Positions 42,566 to 55,640 of a DNA stretch of 64,000 nucleotides are shown in pieces (the first letter of the stretch is position 1; each line of letters opens with the position of its first letter). Under the pieces are notes generated by a model. That model was given only the letters and a program-made list of their open reading frames with translations, did no database searches and had not been told where the DNA came from. Made by a program: the position numbers and the translations under genes. The DNA is from Cricetomys ansorgei (taxonomy: Eukaryota; Chordata; Mammalia; Rodentia; Nesomyidae): assembly GCA_026225945.1 (NCBI GenBank), contig JAMJFZ010000770.1:1551501-1615500 (forward strand), given 5' to 3'.

Positions 42566-42566
<1 letters not shown>
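41651..42566. other. Intron sequence with short degenerate repeats
   Basis: At 42079-42136 the phrase 'gaactgagaa' recurs several times. At 42178-42199 'gctgggattaaaggtgtgtg' is a reverse-complemented B1 fragment. The rest is unrecognised. Confidence 0.5.

Positions 42567-42602
<36 letters not shown>
42567..42602. repeat. (CA)n microsatellite
   Basis: An uninterrupted run of about 17 CA units. Confidence 0.95.
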
Positions 42603-42604
<2 letters not shown>

Positions 42605-43554
42605 ACTTGTAACAATAATAATTAATAGAGATAATTTTAAGAATACAAGGAAATGTGAATAAGCTTCATTGTTCACCTTTGTCAGAGGTTCCTGTTAACA
42701 ACCTGTGTTCTCTCCTCAGTGTCTCCATACATATAGGACTTGTTCTTTAAATGTCACTGTCATACTTGCTTTTCTCATTCACAAACATCCTGTCCCTCAA
42801 GATTAAAGGAAAAAGGCCCTGCTCACTCTGCACCATCTGTATAATTTTCTATGTGCTTACCACTTTTCCACTCAATATTCTCCATTTTAATTCACTGACC
42901 AATAGCACTTGAAGGAATCACAGGCAAACACTGTCAAATACTTTACTTAAAAAACAAAGTTCACCTATCTATCCTCTTACATATTAGTAATTGACTAATA
43001 TTTTTGTTTAGCTTTCAAGACTAAAGACCAGGCTTCCCTTTCTCTTACCATCATCCTTCCTTAAACTTCAGAGTGCTGGATTATAGGTATATGCTACCTC
43101 CTTGATTCACTGAGGCATTTATACATATAAGTAGACTTCTGTACTTGGCATTATGCTTGTGGCCACAAAAACCAGACTGCATGTTTTAAATTTGGAAAAC
43201 AAAAGATCACTTTCAAAACATTTATAATAAACAATTTGCCTCCCAGCAATGTAGAAGACTTATTCTTTTCCACAAATTTTGATCTGCAACAGCATAATCA
43301 GATGTAATGTTTTTCATGTAGTAATGTATGTATTGATCACTTAGAGTTAATCTCTTTTTAAAGTAATTATATTTTGCTGTTCATAACCTTGTCAATGTTC
43401 TGTGTTGTTATTTTGTTGCTTTTATTAGACTTGAGAGTTGTTTATATTGAAGTCAATCTTTGTCTGCTAAATGTACTGAATATTTATTTCTTAGTAGAAG
43501 CTTTGGTTTACAACTTTACATTATGAATTCTACAGTCTGCAAAAGATTACCTTT
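42603..43554. other. Intron sequence, no confident feature
   Basis: A short reverse-complemented B1-like phrase ('gtgctggattataggtatat') near 43074. Otherwise nothing named. Confidence 0.45.
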
Positions 43555-43655
43555 TGGACTGGTGTGGACTTAAGCCTGTAATTCCAGCACTGGGGATGCA
43601 GATGCAGGAGGATCTGTAGAAGTTGAGACCCTGTCTCAAAATAATAAATAATATG
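43555..43655 (+). repeat. B1-like SINE with internal deletion
   Basis: 'taattccagcactggggatg' then directly 'gttgagaccctgtctcaaaa' and an A/T-rich tail. The middle of the element is missing, as in proto-B1 forms. Confidence 0.65.
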
Positions 43656-45573
43656 TGGAGAATGGGGCTTCTAAAAACTAGTATCTAGTCACCACAGCCA
43701 GAAAAATATCATGTTGTCCTATTTTCTTGGACTGCATTCTATATTCTTCAGTAAAACTTTCACATATATTTGTGTGTATATATGAATATTTCCCATATCC
43801 ATAAAATATGTATATGTGCACATTTATGTATGTGTATGTATGTTTCTACATAATTAGTTCCAGAAGAGAAAAACACTACTAATTAAAATTTTTCTATTTG
43901 TTTTTATATGCCTCCATAACTAAATTAACTCAGATATTTTTAATAAAGTTTCCTGGGTCTCATTAGAAATGTGTATATACTATCTATAAATGAAATATTT
44001 CTTTTAAAGATTTACTTGGTAGTTAATTATACTAGTTCCTTCATCGTAGAGATCTAGCTGTAAGGGAGTTACCAAACAATACAGTGGCAGTAATTATCTC
44101 TAGTAAAAATGACATCACAGTTAGTATGCAATAGTCCAAATGAAACTTGGTAATCAGTAGTTGCTATGGAGTGGATTTTCATTTTCTTACTATTCATCAA
44201 GGCAATGACATATATCATGAAGGCTTCTAATAAGCATTGTTGTTTATTCCTGGAACACATTCTAGACAATAAGAATCACCTGTGGATTTTATTGAATTAT
44301 ATTTTATTTTTATTTTTTTCATATGAACCATGTTTGTAATTTCACTTATTGAATATCACTGTCAAGTCTGGTCAACTATGGAACTGTATAGTTTTTATAT
44401 TATCTATAATTTCTGAAATTAGAGTGACCAGAGTATTGAAATTAAATAGAAATTACTATAGAAGGCTATCTGGGTACTCTCCATTTCATAATATTAGGGA
44501 AAAACTTTCCAGGATGGCTCTGATTATGTTTATCAGCTCATCTAGCAGTTTGGCTGTTTTATTTTTCCAAGAAACCTTTAACTTCCTGTAGATTCTTGAG
44601 ACCTTCATTTTTTCCCCCAGATAGAATTGTTTCTTCTAAGAATCCATAGACATTTCAATAATCTAGTATCCTGTTAGATCAATTTCTTGGATGTTTCTCA
44701 ACTCATGAAGCAATGTTAAATTTGAATTCCAGATTCATGTAAGGATAGACCATTTTACATAAAGTTCAGTACACCATTCAGGGGTCAAAGTGAATGGAGG
44801 AGTACTCATTTCCATTCAAGGGGTACACTTCTTGCTGCCATTGAAGTGCAGACTTCTTTGTCATGTTGATCATGACTAACAGCAAAATATGAAGCCAAAT
44901 TAATTTGCTTTAGTATTCACTTTGTGGGAAAATTGTATTTTTCTTAAAGATACTATACCATACTGCAAATGATTTAGCAAACAATTATGTGATTCCATTT
45001 AAAGGCCTATATTCTTATCAATTTTTCTTCTTGAATTTCCAATTCTGTATTCTTCTGAAATCAAATACTTCCCCTTTAAATTGATTTGTAAATTGTCACA
45101 AGCTAACACTGTAGTTTTTGGAGAAACAGTACTAGTGCCTAAGTGTTAACATTTAATGGAAAAATATATGTAAAACAATCCTAATTTACTTGAGATTATA
45201 AATTAGCGTGTCACAGGAACAACTGTGTCAGAATTTACAGAAGATTAGCTGAAGTAGTTAATTGTTTTAGTAAGTGTTTCGAGGTTTGGCAGAAAATTTA
45301 AATTCAGAGGAATAGAACAGAGTTCTTAGAAGCACCCAGGAGTCAAGCTTGCGTGTCCCCTGCAATGGGGTAACCCCAAAATATTTCTGTAAACTCAACT
45401 TTCATGATAGGTAGGACATGGGAGAACTTTCTAGATTATTGCTATTGGTTACATAAACTCAAGAAAGTAGATTGGCTGCCTGTAAAAACAAATATCTGCA
45501 GAGACTCCCACAAAACTCGCCTAAAAGAATGTCCAATCTTGAGGCTTTCTGAAAATACCAGTCAGCAAGTAAT

Positions 45574-45576
<3 letters not shown>
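43656..45576. other. Intron sequence, no confident feature
   Basis: AT-rich, including TATATG-rich text near 43765-43850. No exon or named repeat. Confidence 0.5.
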
Positions 45577-45623
<47 letters not shown>

Positions 45624-45669
45624 TTGTGGTAGTAGTAGTAGTAGCAGCAGCAGCAGCAGCAGTAGTAGA
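45577..45669. repeat. Compound (TG)n(GTA)n(GCA)n microsatellite
   Basis: About 21 TG units, then GTA units, six GCA units and two GTA units. Trinucleotide stretches beside a TG run suggest stepwise mutation from one to the other. Intronic, not coding. Confidence 0.95.
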
Positions 45670-45754
45670 TATTCAACTATCACTCTTAGCTTTCAGCCCT
45701 AAAGTATGGTGGACTCTCAGTGGATAATGGATTATCATCAGAGGCTCTGCTATC

Positions 45755-45940
45755 AAAGTCAGTTGTGTTAGATCTCTTGTGCCCTTCCTCTTTCTCTCCA
45801 TCTCATGTCTACTACCTTGGGACTCTTTCCATCAAAGCTGTGAAATGTGGGTTATTGTTCCTGAGCCAGAATAATGAAACCACATAAATCTTTTCACTGT
45901 GTGACTTATTCAGTCTGTGGTATTGTGAACTGACACAGTA
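45755..45940 (+). repeat. MaLR-like LTR fragment
   Basis: 'gaaaccacataaatcttttc' and a terminal 'gtattgtgaactgacacag' follow the 3' part of MaLR-like LTRs. Diverged. Confidence 0.4.
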
Positions 45941-46097
45941 CTCTTGTAGAACTCTTCATCTCTGAGCACTTTTAAATACAAATTTACCTTCTGAAAAGCT
46001 AGTGTGAGCTTTGTAATAACTTTCCAATAATATTTTCAGTGCACTTCTTGAGAACACTTAAAACAATATATGAAAAATATTTCTTTCTTCTTTTAAA

Positions 46098-46252
46098 ATA
46101 CTTTTATTTATTTACAAATATTTAAGTATGTGAGTGTTTTTCCTGCATATGTGATTGTGTACTACATCCACACCTTTTGCCCAAGGATGTCAGAAGAGGG
46201 CATTGGATTTCCTAGAACTGGAGTTATAGAGGGTTGTGGACCACCCAAGATG
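46098..46252 (-). repeat. B2/B3-type SINE, partial
   Basis: 'aggatgtcagaagagggcat' and 'ctagaactggagttatagag' are the reverse complement of the B3-type body. The head is missing and MaLR-like text follows. Confidence 0.65.
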
Positions 46253-46264
46253 GAAATAATACAA

Positions 46265-46500
46265 TGTCACAAAGATAAACATAAAGAAATTGGTTTATTT
46301 AGGTTCACAGTTCTGTTTCAAAGCCTAGGGACCACACCTAGAGATGTTGGCAGTGTCCCAAGGAGGTACAACAACAGATGGCAAGAAATGAGGAGCATGT
46401 GTGAATACGTATTCTTTAATTTCTCTCCATTTTATAAAGCCAGCACTATTCAATCATGAAGACTCCATCCTGGTAACCTTAGATAAGATTAATCTTAACC
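46265..46500 (-). repeat. MaLR-like repeat fragment
   Basis: 'gaaattggtttatttaggtt' with 'cacagttctg' is the reverse complement of the 3' end of a MaLR-like repeat. Diverged. Confidence 0.35.
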
Positions 46501-46517
46501 CCCTCCCCAAAATATTC

Positions 46518-46603
46518 TAACTATAAGGACCATATTTAGGTTAGGGTTTCATCTTATTTTTAACTATAAGGACCATATTTAGGTTAGGGTTTCATCTTAT
46601 TTT
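46518..46603 (+). repeat. Perfect 43-bp tandem duplication
   Basis: Two abutting 43-bp copies (46518-46560, 46561-46603), each starting taactataaggaccatatt and ending catcttatttt, with no difference between them. The match continues 3 bp beyond. Identity suggests a recent event. Confidence 0.95.
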
Positions 46604-46607
46604 TAAA

Positions 46608-46628
46608 AAAGATTTATGTTTTTCAATA

Positions 46629-46667
<39 letters not shown>

Positions 46668-46806
46668 ATAAATGCAGGTGCTCATGGAGGCCAGAAAAGG
46701 TAGTCAGATTCCCACAGCTGGAATTGCAGGTGGTTGTGATTCTCTTGATGTGAGTGCTGACAACTGAACTCTGGTCCTTTGGAAGAGCAACAAGTGCTCT
46801 TAAACA
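46608..46806 (-). repeat. B2/B3-type SINE with (TG)n tail
   Basis: A (TG)n run at about 46629-46664, then 'ggaggccagaaaaggtagtc', 'tgacaactgaactctggtcc' and 'agcaacaagtgctcttaaac'. This is the reverse complement of B3. Confidence 0.85.
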
Positions 46807-47810
46807 AAGAGTACTCTACAGAAACAAGCTTTTACCCTCCTAGTACTTCATGTGATGGTTATTTGCCCAAATAACATGCCATTGAACTCATGTAACTTGT
46901 AAGTTGAATAGCCAGATGAATGACAAATTTTGGAAGGAAGGATAAAATGAACTGAATAGAAAATGACATAACATAAAAGAAAAATGGAAATTTGCTGCTC
47001 TTTTAATTCAAAATATAATTGAAAATTTATGGATGACAAATTATAAAGGAATGCATTTTACCATGCATCCATGGAGATGAACCAGGGCTAGACTGTCTTT
47101 TTCAATATAATTTGGAGGTCACTGGCCCTTGAAACTATAACTACAACCTCCCTTGTGAGCAGTCCATAAGAGAGCTTGGTATGATCCTTCATGGGGGCTG
47201 ACTATCTGCTCTTACTCGTGAGGCCAACAGTTTTCTGTATGTCTTAGCTCCATGCAATAGACCTTACTGTTCATTCTATAACAATGGAAAGCCTTCCTGG
47301 TCTCTGTCTTCAAGCCACGAAGGTTTAGTGGTTCTACTTGTCCTTGACCCAGAATGCATTACCATTATAACTCTGTCCAACAATAATGGACCCTATTTAG
47401 AGCTCCAGAATGTTCCTCTGGCCTTCTGTTTAGTCTGTGAGTGAGATACTTTGGAAGCAGAAGGGCTTTTATGAAATGTAGAGTTGCTTTGCCAACTTGT
47501 AGATAGCCTTCCTTTCTGAAGTAATTTCTGTGTTCCTCTAAAGCCATCTGCTCTTAACTGTTAGAATGAAATTAAGTAAAATGAATCATTTATTTAGTTC
47601 CAACAAATGCTGACATCTACACTGTAGTAAATTAATCACAAGAAATGATCAAATCATGAAAGTAAACTATCCTGCTATAACAGCAATCTTTGATATTTTA
47701 GTTAAGTTTAATTTCATTTTCTGGGAATACTTTAATTAGACAATTACTTTTTATATATTTCTAAAAGATTTTAACATTATATTGTTAGATGAAATAATGC
47801 TATTAAAATA
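46807..47810. other. Intron sequence, no recognised feature
   Basis: A unique-looking block at 47085-47540 has balanced base composition. No family recognised. Confidence 0.45.
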
Positions 47811-47868
47811 TAAACTACTATACTACTAAACTACTAAATGCTAAACTACTAAAATGCTACTATAATAT
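47811..47868 (+). repeat. Degenerate tandem repeat of 'ctaaacta'
   Basis: Several copies of 'ctactaaa' and 'aatgctaaactactaaaatg' in 58 bp. Confidence 0.85.
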
Positions 47869-48049
47869 AAACATAATATAAAGTTTTCTTTTGAACTATA
47901 TAGTACATTGACACCAAAGACTTGGGTGCTGTAACTGGTGACTTTGAAATGATTCATGGGGTTGGCTGTGTCAGAAACTCCAACTGTGAACACTGACTGA
48001 TGATTTAATTCAAACCCTGTAAGAACTGTAATGTTCAAACTCAGGTGAG

Positions 48050-48370
48050 CTCTCATCACGGTTTGCATCTAGAACACACCCCATGGGCTTTTTTTAACTC
48101 TAAGTTCTCAGCTTGTGGCACTAGTTTTAGGTTAAGGAGCCTTTAATGGGAGCCTGGTTATAGTAAATAGGTTATTAGGAGTGGGCCTTTGAAGGTTATA
48201 CTGTCCCTGCTTCTAATCTATGCTCTTTGTTTTCTGATTTCTGGTTATATGGAGAACAGTTGGTATGGGTTCCCTCACAAAATGAACTGCTTTCACAGTC
48301 ATGCTTTCCCCATCGTGATAAACTGAAATTCTTTGAGCTGTGAGCCAAAATTAATGTATCTTTATAGAGA
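48050..48370 (+). repeat. MaLR-like LTR
   Basis: 'tttaatgggagcctggttat', 'gagtgggcctttgaaggtta', 'cactgctt'-type text, and 'gagctgtgagccaaaattaa' occur in the order I recall for mammalian MaLR-type LTRs. Diverged, no open frames. Confidence 0.6.
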
Positions 48371-48389
48371 TTTAATAGTTGTTAAAGAC

Positions 48390-48810
48390 ATATTGAATTT
48401 TTCAAAAAATTTTTTGTTGCATATTTCAATAATGCTTTATAATTTTTTTCTGAAACATGTATCTTTTGTATAATATATATCTAGACATCCTTCAGTATTT
48501 TTTGAATAAATTATTTTCAATTAAACTTTTGTTAATTGTGATGTAGAAATACTATGAATTTTGTATGTTAGCCCCATATCCAACAACATTACTGTAAATT
48601 CTTATTTTTTAAAACATGTCTGCAGGGTTTTTGGAATTTTTATACAGACAAATGTATGACTCGAAACTGTTTTTGTTTCCATCTATATTTTCTCTCCCCT
48701 ATTCCTTCTATTTGTCTCTCCTTTCCTAATTCTTACTTTGTTGCTTTGGATTTTCTTTCATTTCTTAGTGAATAATATTAGAAAAACATTTCCTGACACT
48801 TAAGCAATTT
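48390..48810 (-). repeat. Ancient LINE-1 ORF2 fragment
   Basis: 'gaattttgtatgttagcccc', 'caacaacattactgtaaatt' and 'ttctctcccctattccttct' follow the reverse complement of the L1 ORF2 endonuclease/early reverse transcriptase part (typically 'gtatgttaattttgtatcct...gctgaatt'). Heavily decayed, not coding. Confidence 0.6.
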
Positions 48811-49099
48811 TAAATACCCACGAAACTTGACTTCATATAAAAAAATTAAAGACTACCAAGTTTTACATTATTAAAACAGATAACTTTTATGGAAACCAAG
48901 GCAACCAATAAAAGATAAGAGAAAAATGCAATGCCCATCACCAGATAACTGAAAAACAGCCAGATGCACTCATTGAAGAGGCAAGAAAACAGAAGACAAA
49001 AAATGTTAATTCTCTACAATAATCAAGACTAGGTATACTAATTTATAATGATTTCTTCTATAAGAGTAATAAAATTGAAAATATTAATGACCATAAATT

Positions 49100-49560
49100 T
49101 AGCATGAAATGAAGCTAGTAGGGATACAATCTGATAGAAATACAAATTGGCAGAATAAGTGTTTCCAAGTACAGCTAGCAAGGTTGAGTATGGTTATATC
49201 CTACATTCTAGCAGTTTCTAGCCAAGATATATGCTCTGAGAAAAAGAAAACAAATAAAAAAATCCTCAAAGTCTTTCCCCAATGTGGCATGGAATCAGAG
49301 ATGAGAATGTTTATAGAAGCATTGTATTTTATGGCAAAATACCAAAAGCAAATCCACTGAAAACTACAATGCCATTATCCATGGAACAAATAAGCAAACA
49401 GCTCTGAGATCAAAAAGAATATTTTCAAAAGGTCATAATGAATGAAAGAGAAAACCAAACTATAGATATGATACTCTTAAAAGACATTCATTGGAATGAT
49501 GAATACACTTCTCTGTAGAATAGGCAGAAGAATAAGACCAAGGAACACACAGGGTTTTCT
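49100..49560 (+). repeat. Ancient LINE-1 3' fragment
   Basis: 'gaatgtttatagaagcattg' followed by 'attttatggcaaaataccaa' and later 'aatgaatgaaagagaaaacc' and 'ctgtagaataggcagaagaa' follow the order of the L1M 3' region. Diverged. Confidence 0.45.
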
Positions 49561-52079
49561 TACTCTGTCGATGCACTGTTTCTGAAGTGAAAGGAATTAA
49601 AAAACAAAAACCAAAAAACTTCTGAAGAACCAGAGAGGTGAACACAATATTGATTGTGCAATTTGTCTATGTGATGTGTTTATAAAGTGACTGATGGTTA
49701 AGAATAAAGTTAAAAGTTGCAGATTTTTCCAAGACTGGACATTTCGTGTAACAGAAATGATAGACAAACATGAGAAGGAATTCAGAAGAATAACGTTACA
49801 AAAGGAATGAAGGCTAATGGCTGTATTTGACATTCTAGGTTTCTGCCATGGGGAAGTCTAATCTTTCCCAAATCTTATTAGTGAATGAACAAGTTTGGTC
49901 TTAACACCATTTTGCTTGGGCAACAATTCCTTCTAAAGACCATATTCATTCTCTCAAGCTACAAGAACTCTAAAAAACTAGTACCTTGGCTAGATTATGA
50001 CTCATCACCTTTGACAAGTCAGCTTAATAAGTATTTTAGTTCCTTACTGCAGTAGAGAATGATTTTAGAGTTGTTGGAATCATGGATTGGTACTTGAACT
50101 ATTCATATAGCTGCGAGGTCTTGAGATACACAGACCTGGGAACCATTCCTTCTAGCTTCTTACCTGATTCATTAAAGATTATTTGATAGGTCACTTTATT
50201 TTTGTAAGTTTTAGCAGCTAGAAGCCTCATTTGGGATTGTGCCAAATATTCTAAATTTATCAGAAAACTAGTACTAACAAAAATTGGGATAATTCCATGG
50301 AATCTACCAGGCACAACCTTTTCAGTTTTTTCCCTCTGTGGATTTCCCATCACAAAACAGAACTGGTTTATGTTAAAGATTCTCTTAACCCTGTCTGTCC
50401 TCTCTTTGTATGAGTTCAACTATGAGTTGAAGAATCACACTCTTGAATTTTTTGCAGGTAACCTGAGTGTGTTTGAAAGGAAAGCTGAGGGCTACCATTT
50501 GGTGATGACTTCACTTTCTGAAGCCTTCAGATCTCACAGGGAACTTTTTGCCTATCTTAAAGACCAAGTGACGAATGAAAGTCTGGTGATGGAGTGGAAC
50601 ATACACAAAGGTGAAGAGGGAAGGACTGGAAGAGGAGACACCTCTTGGGGGGAAGGAGGTGGGGTTAGTGAATTTACTGTGAGGAACTCTGCTCAGAATC
50701 CGTTTAAGAATGCCAGTACTTTTAAGTCATAATACCATGAGTGAAAGAGGGTTGAGCTCTGTATTCAGAGAATGTAGGGATGATGGAAGAATGTCAAACA
50801 GAAGGACTTTGTGTAATACAAAAAGATAGCTTTTCTCTTTTCACTTCCTGCTTCATCTCTTTCCCATGTTTGTTTCTGTTTTTTTTAATTAAAAAATGAA
50901 TTTTATCTTCATCACTAGTAGATTATAACTGTTCTAGTCACTCCAAGATAGAATCTTTAAACAATGACAAGAAAAATACCTTCCAGTATTTGTTTTAGTG
51001 ATTGCAATTAAACTGCTTAATTATAGTATAGGGTAAGAATCTTGGAAATAAAAGACATGTATATACATTGTTCCAATGCCTAAGCCAAAATATACCTAAC
51101 AACAAATTTTCTATGTTTCTTTTATTTCTATTACTCATAAAAAACAAAAACTCATAAAAATACTTTCAATTATTTTTATTTATATGATTTCAGTTAGAAA
51201 ACAATTTAACAAAGATCATACACTGTTCACATGAGGGTACTATCAGGGTTTTGGGAGACATATTTCAGGGTTGACAAACAACATACATCAGAAAGCTGAA
51301 TATCTATTTCATCCATACTTCTTATAGGCCACAGTTGGGTTTTCTCTTTTTTTTGTTTTTTTTAACAAATCTTAGTTTTATGTAATGTTCAGGAGAAAGG
51401 CAGACCAGTAAGTTATAACCCTTTCTTTTGGCTTGAAAAAATGTAGTTTCTTAAAGAAGAAATTTGTTAAAATTGTTCACCTCCTGTGATAGGACTGCAC
51501 TTTGCACATAGATTTTTGATAATTGGACAGCCTAATGGATGCACAAATATCCAAATAACTATACAGCAGAAAACAATGTTCAAAATATTAATATTTGTGA
51601 TTAAAACATAAGATTATATTTAAAATGTGATTATGCTTATTTTAAAATGCATATATGTGCAACAATAAATAAATATTATCTTAGATAAAAATGAAAAGTA
51701 AAATTCTTACCCCAAAATTGGTCTTTGCTTTTTTTATATTAATGCATAGTCTAGGAAATAAAAACATATTTTTCATTTTTTTTGTTTGTTTAGCTAATTC
51801 TAAATTTAGATTAATTAATCCAAAGTAACAGAACAAGTCTCTAGCTCCACAACAGAAGCTAAGCAGCTTAATTTATTCTGAAAAAATCCTGATTTAGACT
51901 GTGAGTTGACTCCTATGGGTAGAGTGTTTTATTTTGGATTTTTCTAAACAATTTATTCTACAATATTTAGAAACCTAACAAAGAAATAGCTCCTTTCAAA
52001 CATCATGGCCTTTTGTGATATAATGTGACAATTAAGCTTTCTGAATTCTTACGTAATACTGTTTCTTTAAATATAGCAC
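49561..52079. other. Intron sequence, no confident feature
   Basis: About 2.5 kb with no exon or named repeat. An open frame of 120 codons at 50370-50732 on the plus strand has no recognisable domain, overlaps an opposite-strand frame and lacks splice context. Confidence 0.45.
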
Positions 52080-52210
52080 CACTACACTCCCAGTCTTCAG
52101 CTGCTGTCATTATAGCTGACTGGGGGGATTAAATAGGATAATGATTTTCTTTAAAGTCCTTAGCACGCAATAGGCTTTCTGAAAAAGAGGTAGCTATTGT
52201 TGTTATTAAT
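52080..52210 (+). repeat. MIR SINE, 3' part
   Basis: 'gggattaaataggataatga' followed by 'cttagcacgcaataggcttt' and 'agctattgttgttattaata' is the MIR 3' region. Confidence 0.7.
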
Positions 52211-54029
52211 ATTAATGTATTTAAATTTAACGTATGAGAATTCTAGTTGGAACGCTCTCTGCTCCTGATGCTCATCCAACATCTAGTCCACAGCTTACTT
52301 TTGTAAATATACTTTTATTGAAATTTAGCTTTTTAAGGTCACAGTAACTTTTGCACAAAGATGACTGTGATGAAGAGCTGACAGAATGGATGGTCTACAG
52401 AGCCTGACATGCTTATTTGGCTCTTCAAGAAAGTTTGTTGATTCTTGGCTTAAAATGGAAGAAAGTATTTGATTAAAAGTATATTTAACTAAAATGATTT
52501 ACCCATACTCAAAATAAATCATAATGACTCACATATAGCAATTTCCATTAAAAAAGACAGGACACTGTAATTTGAAGTAAGTCCAAACATACTTTGAGAA
52601 ATCAGTCCATCACTGTAATAGATTTTGATTGCTTAAGTAGTTCAATAATAAGTGCTGTTGTCTAAAGGTTATGTAAGTGAATGAAATCCTACAGCTAACT
52701 TATTTATTCCTTCTCTTTCCAGGATTTCAAAGACTTGGTTATTAGGCTTATTTATCTACTTATCTACCTGTTTATTAATAAACAACTGACAAGTAGAAAG
52801 GTGCATTTGTAATATGTATTAACTTGCTGAGTTTGGGTATAAATATATGCTTATACACATCTACACAATGGCTACACATCTCCAATTCTCCTTAAGTGAA
52901 TTCTCTCCCAAGTATATTACATACTCGACTATACACAGCCATTTATGGGAGAGGATGTCCATGCTGCTATGCTCTCTGGAGTACAATAAATCGATAAGAA
53001 AAAGATGTCCCACAGATTCCTCCTGGAAAGTCTTAGATAGTATTTCATCAGGATCTTTAGTATTGCATTTGAAGTGTCTTTAATTTTATATTATTATATT
53101 TGGCTTACTAATCTTCTCATTTTACTTAAGCTTTTCATTTCATTGTGTCATTTGCCTAGATGTCCATCTACTCACTACCCTGGAGAAAGAGAAATCAGGA
53201 GGACCAGTCGATTCCAGCCAGGCTTGGCTGGAAGTGCCTTTAGCAACTAAGCCATCTTGTCAGCCCATTTCTACTAGTGACAATTCTTGCTGGGTTTGCA
53301 GCAAAATTATTTCCTTTTTGGTGTTGGTTTGGATATAATTTCCTTGAGAGTCTCTCTTATTCATTCTTCACTGTTATTGATTACCATCTGGTTTTCTTGC
53401 TGACTGTAAGCTGTAGCTATTAGATCAATGCCATGTCACAGCTGTTTCTAGGCAGTGGAAGCTTAGGATTAAAGGGATTTTGTAACAGGAAACAAAGCTT
53501 CATGAGTAGGGTGGGATTTATAAGCAACTCCATAGGACTTTCTTGACATCCACATAGATGTTTATATTCAATATATGCATGTGATTGATTCTTTTTCAGA
53601 AAAGTTTATGTGTACATGGACTAAATTTTTATTAACTCAGTCCATTTTTTAATGCATTAGGAGAGTTCTGGGTGCCTAAGAGAGCTTGATTACAGAACAA
53701 ATTGTTTTCTATATGAAATGCTTTTTTAATAAACATAATTGAAATGTTGCTTTTTGGTTTAAAAATTTTTATTTTCATATGAGATTTCTTTGAAGTATAG
53801 CATAGGTATGTTGTATATCTCCTTTATGCAATGAATGGACTGATATATGTCAATCTATTTTTTCCATAAATATACAGTCATTGAATTATGAATTTTTTCA
53901 GAATGATTGGAAAGAGTGGTCTTTGAAAATGATTAAAAATATTTAAATTAGATCTGGTAGGATAGCTCACTGCAAAAGCACTTGCTGTACAAGTCTAATG
54001 GTGTCAGGTTAATTTGATGTTGTGGTTCA
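52211..54029. other. Intron sequence, few weak repeat traces
   Basis: 'tttagcaactaagccatctt' with 'gtcagccca' at about 53238-53266 is a reverse-complemented SINE head. 'aggatagctcactgcaaaag' at about 53957 is a sense SINE head. Otherwise AT-rich and unnamed. Confidence 0.45.
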
Positions 54030-54230
54030 CGTACAGATGTGTAATGACCAAATCAGGGCAATTAGTGTATTCATCATTTTAACATTCATTCTCTGTGTGA
54101 TTTGGCATCCTTAGCCCAGGTGCTAACCCTTAACCTCCAGTAGAGTAATTATTGTGCTGGCACTTTCAATTCTCCTCCAGCCTCCCTAGGGTTGTGAAGC
54201 TGACCACCCTACTTCTGAGCTTCTGAGCCT
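54030..54230 (+). repeat. Ancient LINE-1 3' UTR fragment
   Basis: 'gtgtaatgaccaaatcaggg' with 'caattagtgtattcatcatt' matches the old L1 phrase 'gtgtagtgatcaaatcaggg...taattagcatatccatcacc'. Confidence 0.7.
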
Positions 54231-55199
<969 letters not shown>

Positions 55200-55400
55200 G
55201 GGGCCATTCTAGAATTTTACACAGATTAACTTAATTAAAATCCATGCTAGTCCTAGGATGTTATTCTAATTTGATGGTAAGGAAATTGAGACTCTAAGAA
55301 ATTAAAAAAAAATTTCCCCACTATCACACAAGTATTGAGTCTTGACTCTGGATTGGGAATTAAATCTGGTCAAAGTCCATTGCCTGTATTGGAGTGGAGT
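55200..55400 (+). repeat. MIR SINE
   Basis: 'gatggtaaggaaattgagac' then 'ccccactatcacacaagtat' and 'ctctggattgggaattaaat' follow the MIR core and 3' part in order. Confidence 0.85.
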
Positions 55401-55419
55401 TAACCAAGCATTAAAGACA

Positions 55420-55640
55420 AGTATTATGGTAGCTGCCACATAGTTAATGCTTACTATATGCCTAGTCATTTTATGTACATGCTATTTATGTTGTGTCTGT
55501 TAATACCACAGCTTTAAACAGCAGGATATGTGATTTGCAGTACACAGTGTTCAGAGAGCTTAGGTTATTTGTTTAAGACCACACAGCAAGAATGCATCAG
55601 ATCCAAACTCTGCCATTAAGGCTGTTTGAGGACTGTTTTG
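55420..55640 (+). repeat. MIR SINE, second copy
   Basis: 'gcttactatatgcctagtca', 'gagagcttaggttatttgtt' and 'taagaccacacagcaagaat' are a second MIR in the same orientation directly after the first. Confidence 0.8.

Noticed and set aside
46535..46590. Telomere-like 'ttaggttaggg' text
   Set aside because: Only one such motif per 43-bp unit. It is part of the tandem duplication, not an interstitial telomere array.
50370..50732. 120-codon open frame, plus strand
   Set aside because: No recognisable domain and an opposite-strand frame overlaps it. Not supported as a gene.
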